Of a DNA stretch of 64,000 bases, positions 36,563 to 45,262 are shown one piece after another (position 1 is the stretch's first letter; every line of letters starts with the position of its first letter). The stretch is taken from the NCBI GenBank assembly GCA_038233215.1, contig JBBSML010000006.1:1-64000 (forward strand), in the 5' to 3' direction. Origin of the DNA: JACDBZ01 sp038233215. Lineage in GTDB: Bacteria; Chloroflexota; Limnocylindria; QHBO01. A model generated the notes under the pieces. That model was not told the origin of the DNA and did no database searches. It saw nothing but the letters and a program-made list of their open reading frames with translations. The position numbers and the translations under genes were made by a program.

Positions 36563-36598
36563 AACGCCCCGCTCGGACTCGGGACCGATCGGGGCGTT
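36563..36598. terminator. Hairpin between convergent thioesterase and P1 peptidase genes
   Basis: AACGCCCCGCTCGG pairs with CCGATCGGGGCGTT across an 8-base loop, with one mismatch in 14 pairs. Its location between converging genes fits a bidirectional terminator. A second smaller GCCCG/CGGGC hairpin lies just to the right. Nothing else is seen in 36414-36682. Confidence 0.6.
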
Positions 36599-36682
36599 CG
36601 CCTGGAGGGAGGTTAGGTCGACCTGAAGTCTCGCCCGACCACGGGCGGGCGCTAACGGCTAATGGACGCAGGGGCGTCTACG

Positions 36683-37819
36683 TCATGCGACGTACGGCGC
36701 GATGGTTCGGCCGTGGGCATGCATGATCTCCACGAGGCGGTCGTGATCGATGGCATGCGCCGTGATCCCGTCGCGACCGACCATCGTCTGGGCGCCGAGC
36801 AACGCATTGACGATCGCCTCCTCGGTCGCCTCCGCCACCGCTTCCAGGAGTGGGTTGATTCGCCCGTCGGTCACCATCCGAAGCGCGACCGTCGGCCGCG
36901 GGTCTCCTTCCCCCGCGTTTCGCGACAGGTCGCGATTGCCCGTCGCGAATGCGCAGAACAGGTCACCGGATCCGTGTGAGGCGTAGCTGCCCATGCGGGC
37001 AACCCCCATCCCGACCCGTTGCGCCAGTCGCGCGCACTGGTGGGGAAGCAGCGGTGCATCGGTCGCCACGATGCCGATGATCGAGCCTCCTTCGGCCCCG
37101 ACCCGGGGGGCGAGGGCATCCACCTGGTCCCACGGCGACGGCACGTCCTCACGCGAGATGGCCGCCCCCACGGGGACTCCGTCGATGCGCAGCAGCTCGC
37201 GTTCCCCGTAGTTGGCCTGGACCAGGGCCCCGATCATCCAGTCGCCCGCACGCCGCGAGGCGGTCCCGATGCCACCCTTGAACTCGTGGCAGATCATCCC
37301 GGTGCCTCCGCCGACATTGCCCTCTGCAACCGCTCCCTCGGTTGCCCCGGCCAGGGCCGCATGCACGTGTTCGGCGTGCACATGGAAGCCGTTGATATCG
37401 TTGAGCGCGCCGTCATACGTCTCGCCGGCGACCGGCAATGCCCAGACCGCGTCGCTCATGGCGTGTGCGCGGACCGCGGCCTGGATGAGCGCATCGTGCA
37501 CGACCCCCACGCTGTGCGTGTTCGTGATCCCGATGGCCCCGGCCAGCATGCCCGCCTCCCGGATCCATTCGAGTCCGGTGAGCTCGCCATTTCCGTTGAG
37601 CCGATGCGCTCCCGCGAACACCGGCTCGGTCCAGACGTCGCCATCGTGCGGCACGATGACCGTGACGCCGGTCCGAACCGGTCCCTCCCCGACGCGGAGT
37701 GGCCCTTCGCCGGAGATCAGGGTGGAATGACCGACGCGCACGCCGGCGACGTCGGTGATCGCATTCAGCTCGCCGGGCTCCATACGCCCGATGCGAATTC
37801 CCAGCTCTCGCGCACGCAT
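36683..37819 (-). CDS. P1 family peptidase (DmpA/BapA-like)
   Basis: This 378-residue N-terminal-nucleophile-like hydrolase has NAITDVAGVRVGHSTLI near residue 19, GITNTHSVGVVHDALI, GAVAEGNVGGGTGMICHEFKGG, quoted in part, and GGSIIGIVATDAPLLPHQ, where Ser-Ile is the expected autoprocessing site that frees the catalytic Ser. Members release N-terminal D- or beta-amino acids from peptides. Being cytosolic and single, its physiological substrate is unknown. Repeat copy B begins about 45 bases upstream of its start. Confidence 0.9.
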   Translation of the reverse strand: MRARELGIRIGRMEPGELNAITDVAGVRVGHSTLISGEGPLRVGEGPVRTGVTVIVPHDGDVWTEPVFAGAHRLNGNGELTGLEWIREAGMLAGAIGITNTHSVGVVHDALIQAAVRAHAMSDAVWALPVAGETYDGALNDINGFHVHAEHVHAALAGATEGAVAEGNVGGGTGMICHEFKGGIGTASRRAGDWMIGALVQANYGERELLRIDGVPVGAAISREDVPSPWDQVDALAPRVGAEGGSIIGIVATDAPLLPHQCARLAQRVGMGVARMGSYASHGSGDLFCAFATGNRDLSRNAGEGDPRPTVALRMVTDGRINPLLEAVAEATEEAIVNALLGAQTMVGRDGITAHAIDHDRLVEIMHAHGRTIAPYVA

Positions 37820-37863
37820 CGGCAGAGTCTAGCCCGGCGACGTCGAGCCCCTCGGCGGATCAG

Positions 37864-38174
37864 TTCGTGGACGGCCTGTGGACAGGCTCGTCGGGTCGTA
37901 GCAACGTCGGGGATAAGTGGCCTTGCGCCACCTGCGCCGGGCGGCCGATACTGAGGTCGTCCCGAAGGGGCAAGCGACATCGGATCACACGACTTCGGTT
38001 GTGAGATCCGGTACCGGCAACGGTGGCTTCGGTCATCGCGTCGGACGGCTTGTTCCTTCGGGATATTTCGCTGTGCCTTTCGGGGCCAGATCCGACCGGA
38101 TCGTGCACACGGCGCACGTTGCGGGCCGAACTGCGGGCAATCTCGTCGTTACGTGCATGCGGTGCACATGCGGG
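37864..38174 (+). ncRNA. Candidate structured RNA/dispersed repeat, copy B
   Basis: This is the better folding copy. Hairpin 1 (37980-38009) pairs CGGATC with GATCCG and CACGAC with GTTGTG around an A-A mismatch and a C(UUCG)G tetraloop. Hairpin 2 (38021-38038) pairs CGGTGGC with GTCATCG around another UUCG loop. A third, weaker UUCG hairpin lies near 38053-38064. At the 5' end GACGGCCTG can pair with CAGGCTCGTC with one bulged base. UUCG loops point to plus-strand transcription. No protein frame is conserved with copy A. It separates the P1 peptidase start from the kinase gene end. Confidence 0.5.
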
Positions 38175-38180
38175 GTATCG

Positions 38181-38780
38181 CTACGAGGCCGAGCGCTCAA
38201 TGCGGGCGGCGTCGATGTCCTCGGCGGAGCGCAGCTGATGCACCGCCGCGAAGCCTTCGTCCGCGAGCGATCCGAGCGAATCCCGCAGCCAGCCGTGCTG
38301 GCGACGAAGGGCAGCCGACGGCGGTCGAGGAGCGGCACGCGTGGCGTTGCGCTCGAGGGCCAGGGAGAGCGGCAGATCCAGGACGATCGCGACCGCAGGG
38401 CGACGGTGACGACGCGCGATCGCGACGATCTGCGCACGCGCCCAGTCCTCGACGTTCGTTGCGTCGACGACGGTCAGGCGTCCGCGCCGCAGGCGCATGG
38501 CCAGGATGCGATGCAGAAGGTCGAACGCGTCCTCGGTCGCGTCCTGCGCCGTGGGATCGTCGGTGATCATGGCCCGCATCGCGTCCGACGAGATGATCTC
38601 TGTCGGGGCGAAGTGGCGTCGTGCGAAGGTGCTCTTCCCGCTCGCGGCGATGCCGATCAGCAGAATCAGCGCGTCGACGGGGACGGAGAGCGCCAGAGAA
38701 ACGGACCGGACGCCGAGATCATCGGCGGCCGGTTGATATGCATTGGGAGCGGTCAGCCCTGTGCGTCGCAGTCCGGGCAC
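38181..38780 (-). CDS. AAA/polynucleotide-kinase-like P-loop protein
   Basis: This 199-residue protein starts at GTG 38780. GIAASGKST near residue 43 is a Walker A of the predicted-kinase group that includes the kinase domain of bacterial Pnkp RNA repair. ISSDAMRAMITDD gives the lid/acceptor region (S-S-D), and LTVVDATNVEDWAR is the V-D-A-T-N motif shared with that group. AIVLDLPLSLALERNATR completes the fold. Target could be a 5'-OH nucleic acid end or small molecule. The start lies within the previous small gene (28-base overlap). Confidence 0.78.
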   Translation of the reverse strand: MPGLRRTGLTAPNAYQPAADDLGVRSVSLALSVPVDALILLIGIAASGKSTFARRHFAPTEIISSDAMRAMITDDPTAQDATEDAFDLLHRILAMRLRRGRLTVVDATNVEDWARAQIVAIARRHRRPAVAIVLDLPLSLALERNATRAAPRPPSAALRRQHGWLRDSLGSLADEGFAAVHQLRSAEDIDAARIERSAS

Positions 38781-38992
38781 ATCTCTGACTCGGGGATCGG
38801 CGCCTTCGGCTGGCCGGTCGCGCGGGGAAGCGCGCGTCCACAGATGGTCAGGCCGGGCTCACCGACCAGATGAACCTTGCTGAAGTGACGATCCGGCAGC
38901 CGCCACGTCACATAGCGGCGCTGGGAAGTGGGGGTCGAGGACACAGAGCGGACTCCAGTTGCAGGGGTCGATTGTGTCAGAAATGACCTCAT
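38753..38992 (-). CDS. Small Cys-containing (zinc-ribbon-like) protein
   Basis: This frame has 79 residues from an ATG at 38992 (GGGGAG about 11 bases upstream), or 52 from a GTG at 38911. The C-terminal half reads KVHLVGEPGLTICGRAL then EMCPDCDAQG, so one Cys and a C-x-x-C pair could bind zinc; such HxV-G...CG...CPxC proteins are common tiny proteins in Actinomycetota. The N-terminal half is Ser/Thr-rich without homology, favouring the shorter form. It overlaps the kinase gene downstream. Confidence 0.5.
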   Translation of the reverse strand: MRSFLTQSTPATGVRSVSSTPTSQRRYVTWRLPDRHFSKVHLVGEPGLTICGRALPRATGQPKAPIPESEMCPDCDAQG

Positions 38993-39033
38993 TCCACAAA
39001 CGCTCCCCGATCTGGCAGCATGGGCCGTACAGC

Positions 39034-40209
39034 ATGAAGCGGATCGGAATTCTCACCGGCGGCGGCGACGTCCCCGGCCTCAACTCGGTCATCAAGAGCG
39101 TGGTCTACCGGTCGAGCGAGGTCGGCTGGGATGCTCTCGGCATTCGCCGTGGTTGGCAGGGCCTGACGCACGCGGACACGCGCCGAGAGGATGGCGGAGG
39201 CTTTCTCCGCCCGCTGGACCGGGTCAGCACGCGGGCGATCGACCGAACGGGTGGGACGGTGCTGCACACCTCGCGCACCAGTCCGTCGTCGATGGGTCGC
39301 AGCGCGCTCCCTGAGCACCTGGATGCGTCGCGAATCGACAGCCTCGAGATCGAAGGCGGCCGCTACGACCTGACTCCGCTGGTGCTGGAGAACCTGGAGC
39401 GACTCGCGATTGATGCCCTGGTGGCCATCGGCGGTGACGACACGCTCAGCTATGCAGCGCGCCTGGGACGCGAGGGCTTTCCGGTCATCGCCATCCCGAA
39501 GACGATGGATAACGATGTGCATGGCACCGAGTACTGCATCGGCTTTTCGACGGCGGTCACCCGCGCCAAGGAGCTCATCAACCGTCAGCGCACGACCCTT
39601 GGCAGCCACGAGCGCATCGGCGTTTTTCGCATCTTCGGGCGCAACGCCGGGTACACGGCCTGGTACGCCGCCTACGTCACGAGCTCGCGATGCGTCATCC
39701 CGGAGGCGCCGTTCGACCTGGACGCGCTGGCGCACCTTTTGGTTGATGATCGCCGCCTGAACCCATCGGGCTACGCGTTCGTCATCGCCAGCGAGGGTGC
39801 CATCTGGCGCGGCGGTGAGCTCGCCGAGGTCGGGGACACGGACGCGTATGGACACCGACACAAGGCCGATGTCGGCGAGGCGCTGGCCGACGAGCTGAAG
39901 CGCCGGACTGGCGTCGAGACCGTGCACTCCGACCTCACCTACGACCTACGGTCCGGTGATCCCGATGCACTGGATCAGATGGTGGCGATCACGTTTGCGA
40001 ACGTGGCCGTCGACCTGCTGGCGGACGGCCAATTCGGTCGCATGGTGGCCATCCGCGACGGCAAGTACTCACATGCGCCGCTGCCAGAGCGGTCCCTGGG
40101 GGCGCGGACGCTCGACGTGGATGCCATGTACAACGTCGGCCGCTTCCGGCCGCGCTACGAGGCCAAGCTCGGCTCCCCGCTGCTGTTGGGGCCGGCGGTG
40201 ATCGGGTGA
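39034..40209 (+). CDS. 6-phosphofructokinase with the PPi-dependent residue pattern
   Basis: This 391-residue PFK-A fold enzyme phosphorylates fructose 6-phosphate. ILTGGGDVPGLN is the donor-binding loop, IGGDDTLSY (about 132-140) has Asp where ATP-dependent enzymes have Gly, and AIPKTMDND (about 153-161) has Lys where ATP enzymes usually have Gly. This Asp/Lys pair is the established marker for pyrophosphate as donor. FRIFGRNAGYTAWYAAY and the C-terminal domain are intact. The ATG at 39034 gives the family N-terminus. The MFS gene follows with a 4-base overlap. Confidence 0.88.
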   Translation: MKRIGILTGGGDVPGLNSVIKSVVYRSSEVGWDALGIRRGWQGLTHADTRREDGGGFLRPLDRVSTRAIDRTGGTVLHTSRTSPSSMGRSALPEHLDASRIDSLEIEGGRYDLTPLVLENLERLAIDALVAIGGDDTLSYAARLGREGFPVIAIPKTMDNDVHGTEYCIGFSTAVTRAKELINRQRTTLGSHERIGVFRIFGRNAGYTAWYAAYVTSSRCVIPEAPFDLDALAHLLVDDRRLNPSGYAFVIASEGAIWRGGELAEVGDTDAYGHRHKADVGEALADELKRRTGVETVHSDLTYDLRSGDPDALDQMVAITFANVAVDLLADGQFGRMVAIRDGKYSHAPLPERSLGARTLDVDAMYNVGRFRPRYEAKLGSPLLLGPAVIG

Positions 40210-41624
40210 GCGGCGTCGAAGGCGCCTTTGCGCCCGAGCGGCGTCTGCTGACGATCGGCCTCATCGGCCTCGTCACGGCCGCCGCCTTCGAGGGCATGGC
40301 CGTGCCCACCATCCTGCCCGCCATGGTCGAGGATCTTGGTGGGCTCGACCTCTATGGCTGGGCATTCAGCGCGTTCTGGCTGACGAACATCATCGGCATC
40401 ACGCTGGCCGGCTCCGACGCCGATCGGCGGGGTCCGGGTCGCGCGTTCGCGGTCGGCGTGATCCTGTTCGCCGCGGGGATGGTCGTCTCGGGGATCGCGA
40501 ACGACATGTCGGTGGTGATCGCCGGCCGTGCCGTCCAGGGGTTTGGCTCCGGAGCCATCGGTTCGGTCGTCTATGCCGCGATTGCGCGCGCCTATCCCAC
40601 ATCCGTCACGCCGCGCATGATCGCGCTCGTGTCGAGTGCATGGGTGGTTCCCGGACTGATCGGGCCGGCGCTGGCCGGATGGGTGACCGATACGTTCGAC
40701 TGGCGCTGGGTCATCCTGGGGATCGTGCCGCCGGTGCTGCTGATGGGACTCGCCGTCTATCCGCAGCTGGCGGCTCTGCGCGCCGCGACAAACAGCGCCG
40801 CTGGCGGGCACAGCGATGGACGGCGCGCGTTCGATGCCATCCGCCTGGCGGCCGGCTCCACGCTTCTTCTCGTCGCGCTCGGCATCGGATCATGGCCCGT
40901 CGCGGCGTTGCTGGTGGCGATCGGCGCGTGGCTCGCCGCCGGCGCATTGGCGCACCTCTTGCCGACGGGCAGCCTGCGGCTGATCCGTGGCCGTCCGTCG
41001 ATCGCATTCGCGGTATTCGCCATCGCTTTCGCGTTCTTCGGGACCGAAGCGTTCGTTCCCCTGGCCGTCGTTGAGGTCCGAGGCGGCAGCGTGACGCTGG
41101 GCGGAATCGCGCTATCCGCTGCGGCCGTGGCCTGGGCAGCCGGCGCGTGGCTCCAGGCCCGCGCTGCAGTCGCCGGAGTCCGACGCGCGCTGGTCGTCAT
41201 CGGCGCGGGGCTCATCGGAGCCGGCATCGTCATCACTTCAGCGGTGTTGCTGCCAGCCGCCCCCGTGCTCGTCGCCGCGCTGGGTTGGGGCGTGGCCGGC
41301 CTGGGGATGGGTCTGGCGTACTCGATGCTCGCCCTGCTCATGCTCGAGACCGCGACCCCCGGTGAGGAGGGATTCAGCTCTGCCGCCATCCAGCTCATGT
41401 TCACGCTGGGTACGGCGTTCGGCGCCGGGATCGGTGGGGCGGTCGTTGCGCTGGTTGATGCGGGTACCCTCGAGTTTGCGCGTGCGTTGGGCATCGTGGA
41501 CGGGATCATGCTGGTGGTCGCGGCGTTCGGCTTCGCCGTGGCTTGGCGCGTCCCGGCACGCGCGACCGAGGCGCTCGACGCACGGCCCGTGATGGATACC
41601 GGCGCATCGCTTGAGCACTTCTAG
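40206..41624 (+). CDS. MFS transporter
   Basis: This 472-residue protein has 12-14 hydrophobic helices. The loop after helix 2 is SDADRRGPGRAF, the usual motif A position (D-x-x-G-R-R/x), and FGSGAIGSVVYAAIARAY and the WVVPGLIGPALAGWV helix (motif C-like G-P-x-x-G) point to the drug/H+ antiporter group. It starts at a GTG that overlaps the phosphofructokinase stop by 4 bases, so expression is coupled although a metabolic link is not obvious. Substrate unknown. Confidence 0.88.
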   Translation: MSGVEGAFAPERRLLTIGLIGLVTAAAFEGMAVPTILPAMVEDLGGLDLYGWAFSAFWLTNIIGITLAGSDADRRGPGRAFAVGVILFAAGMVVSGIANDMSVVIAGRAVQGFGSGAIGSVVYAAIARAYPTSVTPRMIALVSSAWVVPGLIGPALAGWVTDTFDWRWVILGIVPPVLLMGLAVYPQLAALRAATNSAAGGHSDGRRAFDAIRLAAGSTLLLVALGIGSWPVAALLVAIGAWLAAGALAHLLPTGSLRLIRGRPSIAFAVFAIAFAFFGTEAFVPLAVVEVRGGSVTLGGIALSAAAVAWAAGAWLQARAAVAGVRRALVVIGAGLIGAGIVITSAVLLPAAPVLVAALGWGVAGLGMGLAYSMLALLMLETATPGEEGFSSAAIQLMFTLGTAFGAGIGGAVVALVDAGTLEFARALGIVDGIMLVVAAFGFAVAWRVPARATEALDARPVMDTGASLEHF

Positions 41625-41754
41625 GCCCGTTCTCCCTGAGAGTGTTCTCACCAGTGGCTCATGCTCTTCTCATCGGTCGCCCCCATAGTGTGATGCGCTA
41701 CCGCCACTGGCGGCGACGGGCGCCCTCCCATCGGGCCGCTCCGAGGTGGGAGAC

Positions 41755-42751
41755 ATGGACGTTGGCGCAAGTTCCGGATCGGCGTTGGCGAGCCCTTCCC
41801 GGCATCGCCTGGAGGAGGCGGTTGCGCTTCTCGGGCGGGTGGAGCGAGCCCCGTGCTCCGCCGTCTCCGTCGCGAGCCCGGCCCGGTCGTCGTCAACGCA
41901 GGCACGGTGATGCGAGTTGGCGCCGCGATCGAGCACCTTTCGTTCAACGTACCGTCGGGCGGATGGACGCAGGCGTCGCACCTCGAGCCGATGGCGGCGG
42001 ACGCGCTCTTGATGGGGAGCGTGCCGGGTGCGGCAATTCGCATGCGCGCCTTTTACGTTGACGCGCGCATCACGGTGTCGATTCACCGCGTCTCCATTCG
42101 ACGTCGCAGTACCCTGCTGCGGGGCAGCTGCCTGGGTCGTCGAAGAGCTGCTCGCGCCGGGCAGCCGCGCAACGCGCGCGGAATGGCCGCACGTGATCCG
42201 GGACGTTGCCACCGGCATTAGCGCCCTGTGGCTGCGGTCCGACAGCCGGGCGACGTCCATGCGCAGGGTAATTCCCTGGCTGGCGAGCAACGAACTCGAT
42301 CGTCTCCTCCACGCGATGGAACTCGAACCAACCGATCGAGGGCGCCTGATGCGGCGCATCGATGCGCTCGCCGCTTCCCAGCGGGAGCTACTTGTCGGGT
42401 TGGACGCATGGGGATCCGTGTGTCAGCAACGTCCTGCGGCTAGGGGGTCCACGGCTGGGCCTCATCGACTGGGAGCGAGCGGGACGCAATCCACTTGGCC
42501 TCGACGCGTGTCGCATGCTGGCCGGCCTCGATGATCCGACCCAGGCGATCACGTGGATCGAGGACCAGTTTCAACCTTTGGCGCGCGGTCGCATCGCTCC
42601 GCTTCGGGAACAGGCGGCCATATCCCTGCTTGGCCTGATGCCGACATGGGCCCGACAGGGCAAGTCCTGGAAGGGGGCAGGTCACGGCGAGGGGTATCGA
42701 ACGCGGAACGCACGCAGGCTCGCGCTGCTGGAACACCTCCTGGAGACCTGA
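41755..42751 (+). pseudogene. Phosphotransferase (APH/choline-kinase-like) pseudogene with three frameshifts
   Basis: A GGGAG site and ATG at 41755 open a frame that must shift near 41850, 42090 and 42395 to keep homology. Reassembled, the product is about 330 residues. The C-terminal third contains WTHGDPCVSNVLRL and LGLIDWERAG, the catalytic HGDxxxxN and metal-binding D-W-E motifs of the protein-kinase-like APH family. Upstream parts include WVVEELLAPGS and EWPHVIRDVATGI. Three breaks within 1 kb argue for gene decay over sequencing error. Next to the polymer cluster, it may have been a sugar or choline kinase. Confidence 0.7.
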
Positions 42752-42773
42752 TGGAGATCGCGCAGGAGATCAA

Positions 42774-44096
42774 CTAGCCCAGCTTTCGACGCAACTTTCC
42801 CAATCGCCTGCGGTTGAGACGAATGCCGGCGCTGATCTGTTCGCGCCGTTCCTCGGCGTGGACAGCCAATCGGTGGCGCGCACGATGCCAGCGACCGCCA
42901 AGGCCGCCCGGCTTCGCACCGCCACGAGATGCGGTCACCGCCGGGGGAAATCGCGTGGCTGCGATCTTTCGATCGAATGCCGTGGGGTCCTCCCCTTCGG
43001 CAAACACGTGCTCGAGGCCCTGGCGACCGAGATAGTCGACGAATGTGGCGAAGCGCGCCGCATGGCCCGAGATCGTCGGACTGTAGTCCGCCTCCGCGTA
43101 CAGCTGGGCGGCGTCCGTGTCAGCGCCGACCTCGCTCATGAGTCGATGCGGAATCTCGAAGTAGCGGGCCAGTTCCAGCGTGCGCGAGTCGTGGGCGAGG
43201 ACGTAGGCCGGGGTGCCTGCCAGGAGCGCCGTGATGTTGCCATGGATTCGCGTGCCAAATGAGAAGTCGGCGCGAGCCAGGTCGTTCATCCACGGCCACG
43301 GCTCCACATAGAACCGAATCCGTTGCTGCGTGAAGAACGGATGGCCGACGTGAACCGGCAGTGGATCATCGTGCATTGTGTCGCTGCCGCCCCGGCCCTC
43401 ACCGCGAAGGAGCAGGCCGAGCGACGCAAGATCCTGCGCGATGTAGGTCAGGTTCGGGTAGCGCTCGAGGTGCGACATTACGACGGGACCCATGGCCGTC
43501 ACGTAGGTCGACACGTTGATGGAAACCCGCGCTGTCCGATCCAGTGCGGGAAGTCGCTTCTCGACGGACAGCCGATCCCCATGGAGGAACATCGACGGGC
43601 AACCGATGACCTCCACATCGCGGAATCCCAAACTGCGGAGGTACGTCTCGGTCAGCTCACCCCTCACCCCGATCGATGGTGAGCGGTCGAGCACCGCCGA
43701 CACGAACCGTCGAACGGTCGGTTCGATCGGTCTCAGTCGGTCGAGGTCGTACTTCGTATTCGACTGCGCGCCGACGCCGAGAATGACGACCGGGATGGTC
43801 AGGCCCTCGATGAAGCGGGTGATGCGTTCGAGCTTCGCCTGGTAGCTGGGGCGGAAAGCATTGGCCATCGGCATGACGTACACGTCATAACGTTCGTTGA
43901 CGCTGCCTGCCAGCCGCGGCGCGGTACTGAAGCCGCCGTGGTCGATCGTGGCATCACGAGTGGCGAGGATCTTGTGTGCGGCATGTATGAAGACCAGGTT
44001 GCCGCTGTTGTTGCCGATGAGGTTGCGCTCGTACGCCATGCGCGGAGATACGACCTCGAACGGATTCTTTGGTGAGCGCAGCAGGATCCGCTTCAT
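42774..44096 (-). CDS. Polysaccharide pyruvyl transferase family protein
   Basis: This 440-residue GT-B-like enzyme should add pyruvate ketals to envelope glycans using phosphoenolpyruvate. GNNSGNLVFIHAAH opens the fold, VVILGVGAQSNTKY, SIGVRGELTETYLRSLGF and VIGCPSMFL are the conserved central segments (G-A-Q, R-x-x-x-T/S, G-D/C-P), and FSFGTRIHGNITALLAGTPAYVLAHDSRT is the C-terminal signature, quoted in part. A basic 60-residue tail is extra. It is last in the left, minus-strand arm of the polymer cluster. Confidence 0.85.
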   Translation of the reverse strand: MKRILLRSPKNPFEVVSPRMAYERNLIGNNSGNLVFIHAAHKILATRDATIDHGGFSTAPRLAGSVNERYDVYVMPMANAFRPSYQAKLERITRFIEGLTIPVVILGVGAQSNTKYDLDRLRPIEPTVRRFVSAVLDRSPSIGVRGELTETYLRSLGFRDVEVIGCPSMFLHGDRLSVEKRLPALDRTARVSINVSTYVTAMGPVVMSHLERYPNLTYIAQDLASLGLLLRGEGRGGSDTMHDDPLPVHVGHPFFTQQRIRFYVEPWPWMNDLARADFSFGTRIHGNITALLAGTPAYVLAHDSRTLELARYFEIPHRLMSEVGADTDAAQLYAEADYSPTISGHAARFATFVDYLGRQGLEHVFAEGEDPTAFDRKIAATRFPPAVTASRGGAKPGGLGGRWHRARHRLAVHAEERREQISAGIRLNRRRLGKLRRKLG

Positions 44097-45262
44097 CAGA
44101 CTCCTCCCATTGCCGGCAGCACGACATCGTCGACGAATCGCGCCGAGGCGCGGCCGTCGGTCACGTCGAACGAAGCATCGCGGAAGCGCGACACACGCTC
44201 GGTGTCGAACTCGCCGGCGCGCAGGTACGCCGCCAGCGACTCGGTGTCCTCGAAGATCGGTCCGGGCAGGTCGCGCGCGTAGTCGAGATAAAAGCCGCGC
44301 TCGCGCTCGTAGGCTGCATGATCAGGCGCAAAAAAGGCGATCGGGCGCTCGAGCAGCGAGTACTCGTAGATGGCGCTCGAGTAGTCGGTGACAAGCACGT
44401 CGCTGGTGGCCATGAGTTCGCCGATGTCGTGATGCTCGGAGACGTCGATCGCGAATCCGGCCAGATCGGGATCCAACTTCATGCGCGAGCGGATGAACGG
44501 GTGGAGCCGCACGAGCACGACGTGATCACGGCCAAGTACCTGTTGGAGCCGCTGGAGATCAAGGTCGTCGCTGTGACGAGCGTTCGTGGTGCGCTCGCCA
44601 CGGAACGTCGGCGCGAAGAGCACGACCCGGTGTCCGGACGGGATTTCGTAGCGGCTGCGAATGGCGTTAGCTGAGCGTTCGCCCCACGCCGCGTCGAGCA
44701 GTGGATCCGCGCGCGGGACGCCGATACTCGAGCTGAAACGATGCAGCGGCTGGCGAAAAGCCTCCGCGTAGTGCGGAGCCAGGCGCGCTGCGGAGACCAG
44801 GCACAGGTCGTAGTTGGCGTGGATGCGGACCCGGCGCAGCAGCGCCGCATCGGCCCCGAAGGTTTTGCCGCCGAGGCTGTAGCCCATCTTCTTGAAGGCG
44901 CCGCTCGCGTGCCACGTCTGCACGATCATCGTGCCGCGCCGTGGCGTGATGGCATAGATTGGGAAGTAGTAGTCGTCGACCACGAACAGCCGTGACGTGG
45001 CGAGTCGGTATCCGGCGATCACGGCGTGGAGGGCGGCACTGAACCGGCCCGCGAGTCCACCGGCGGGTCGGTGGGCGAGGATCGATACCCGGATTGTTGG
45101 CGAGCGCCGAGCGATCTCCGACCGGATGGCTTCGAGATTCCCACCGATCGCGCGGGCGCTGCCGGTCGCGAGCACGACCCGGCGTTCGAGCGGCCGTCGC
45201 GTCCCGAGCATGAAGCCCAACCGCACGAGCGCCATGCGCAGCACGATGAGCGCATCGGTCAT
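44096..45262 (-). CDS. CDP-glycerol/ribitol phosphotransferase (TagB/TarF-like)
   Basis: This 388-residue GT-B enzyme transfers polyol phosphate from a CDP-activated donor onto a lipid-linked acceptor. IVQTWHASGAFKKMGYS contains the first catalytic His, VLFAPTFRGERTTN and VLVRLHPFIRSR the second His region, and VLVTDYSSAIYEYSLLERP the donor-binding end; all are standard for the Glyphos_transf family. An amphipathic N-terminus likely docks on the membrane. It overlaps both neighbours (1 and 4 bases), so translation is coupled. Confidence 0.88.
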   Translation of the reverse strand: MTDALIVLRMALVRLGFMLGTRRPLERRVVLATGSARAIGGNLEAIRSEIARRSPTIRVSILAHRPAGGLAGRFSAALHAVIAGYRLATSRLFVVDDYYFPIYAITPRRGTMIVQTWHASGAFKKMGYSLGGKTFGADAALLRRVRIHANYDLCLVSAARLAPHYAEAFRQPLHRFSSSIGVPRADPLLDAAWGERSANAIRSRYEIPSGHRVVLFAPTFRGERTTNARHSDDLDLQRLQQVLGRDHVVLVRLHPFIRSRMKLDPDLAGFAIDVSEHHDIGELMATSDVLVTDYSSAIYEYSLLERPIAFFAPDHAAYERERGFYLDYARDLPGPIFEDTESLAAYLRAGEFDTERVSRFRDASFDVTDGRASARFVDDVVLPAMGGV

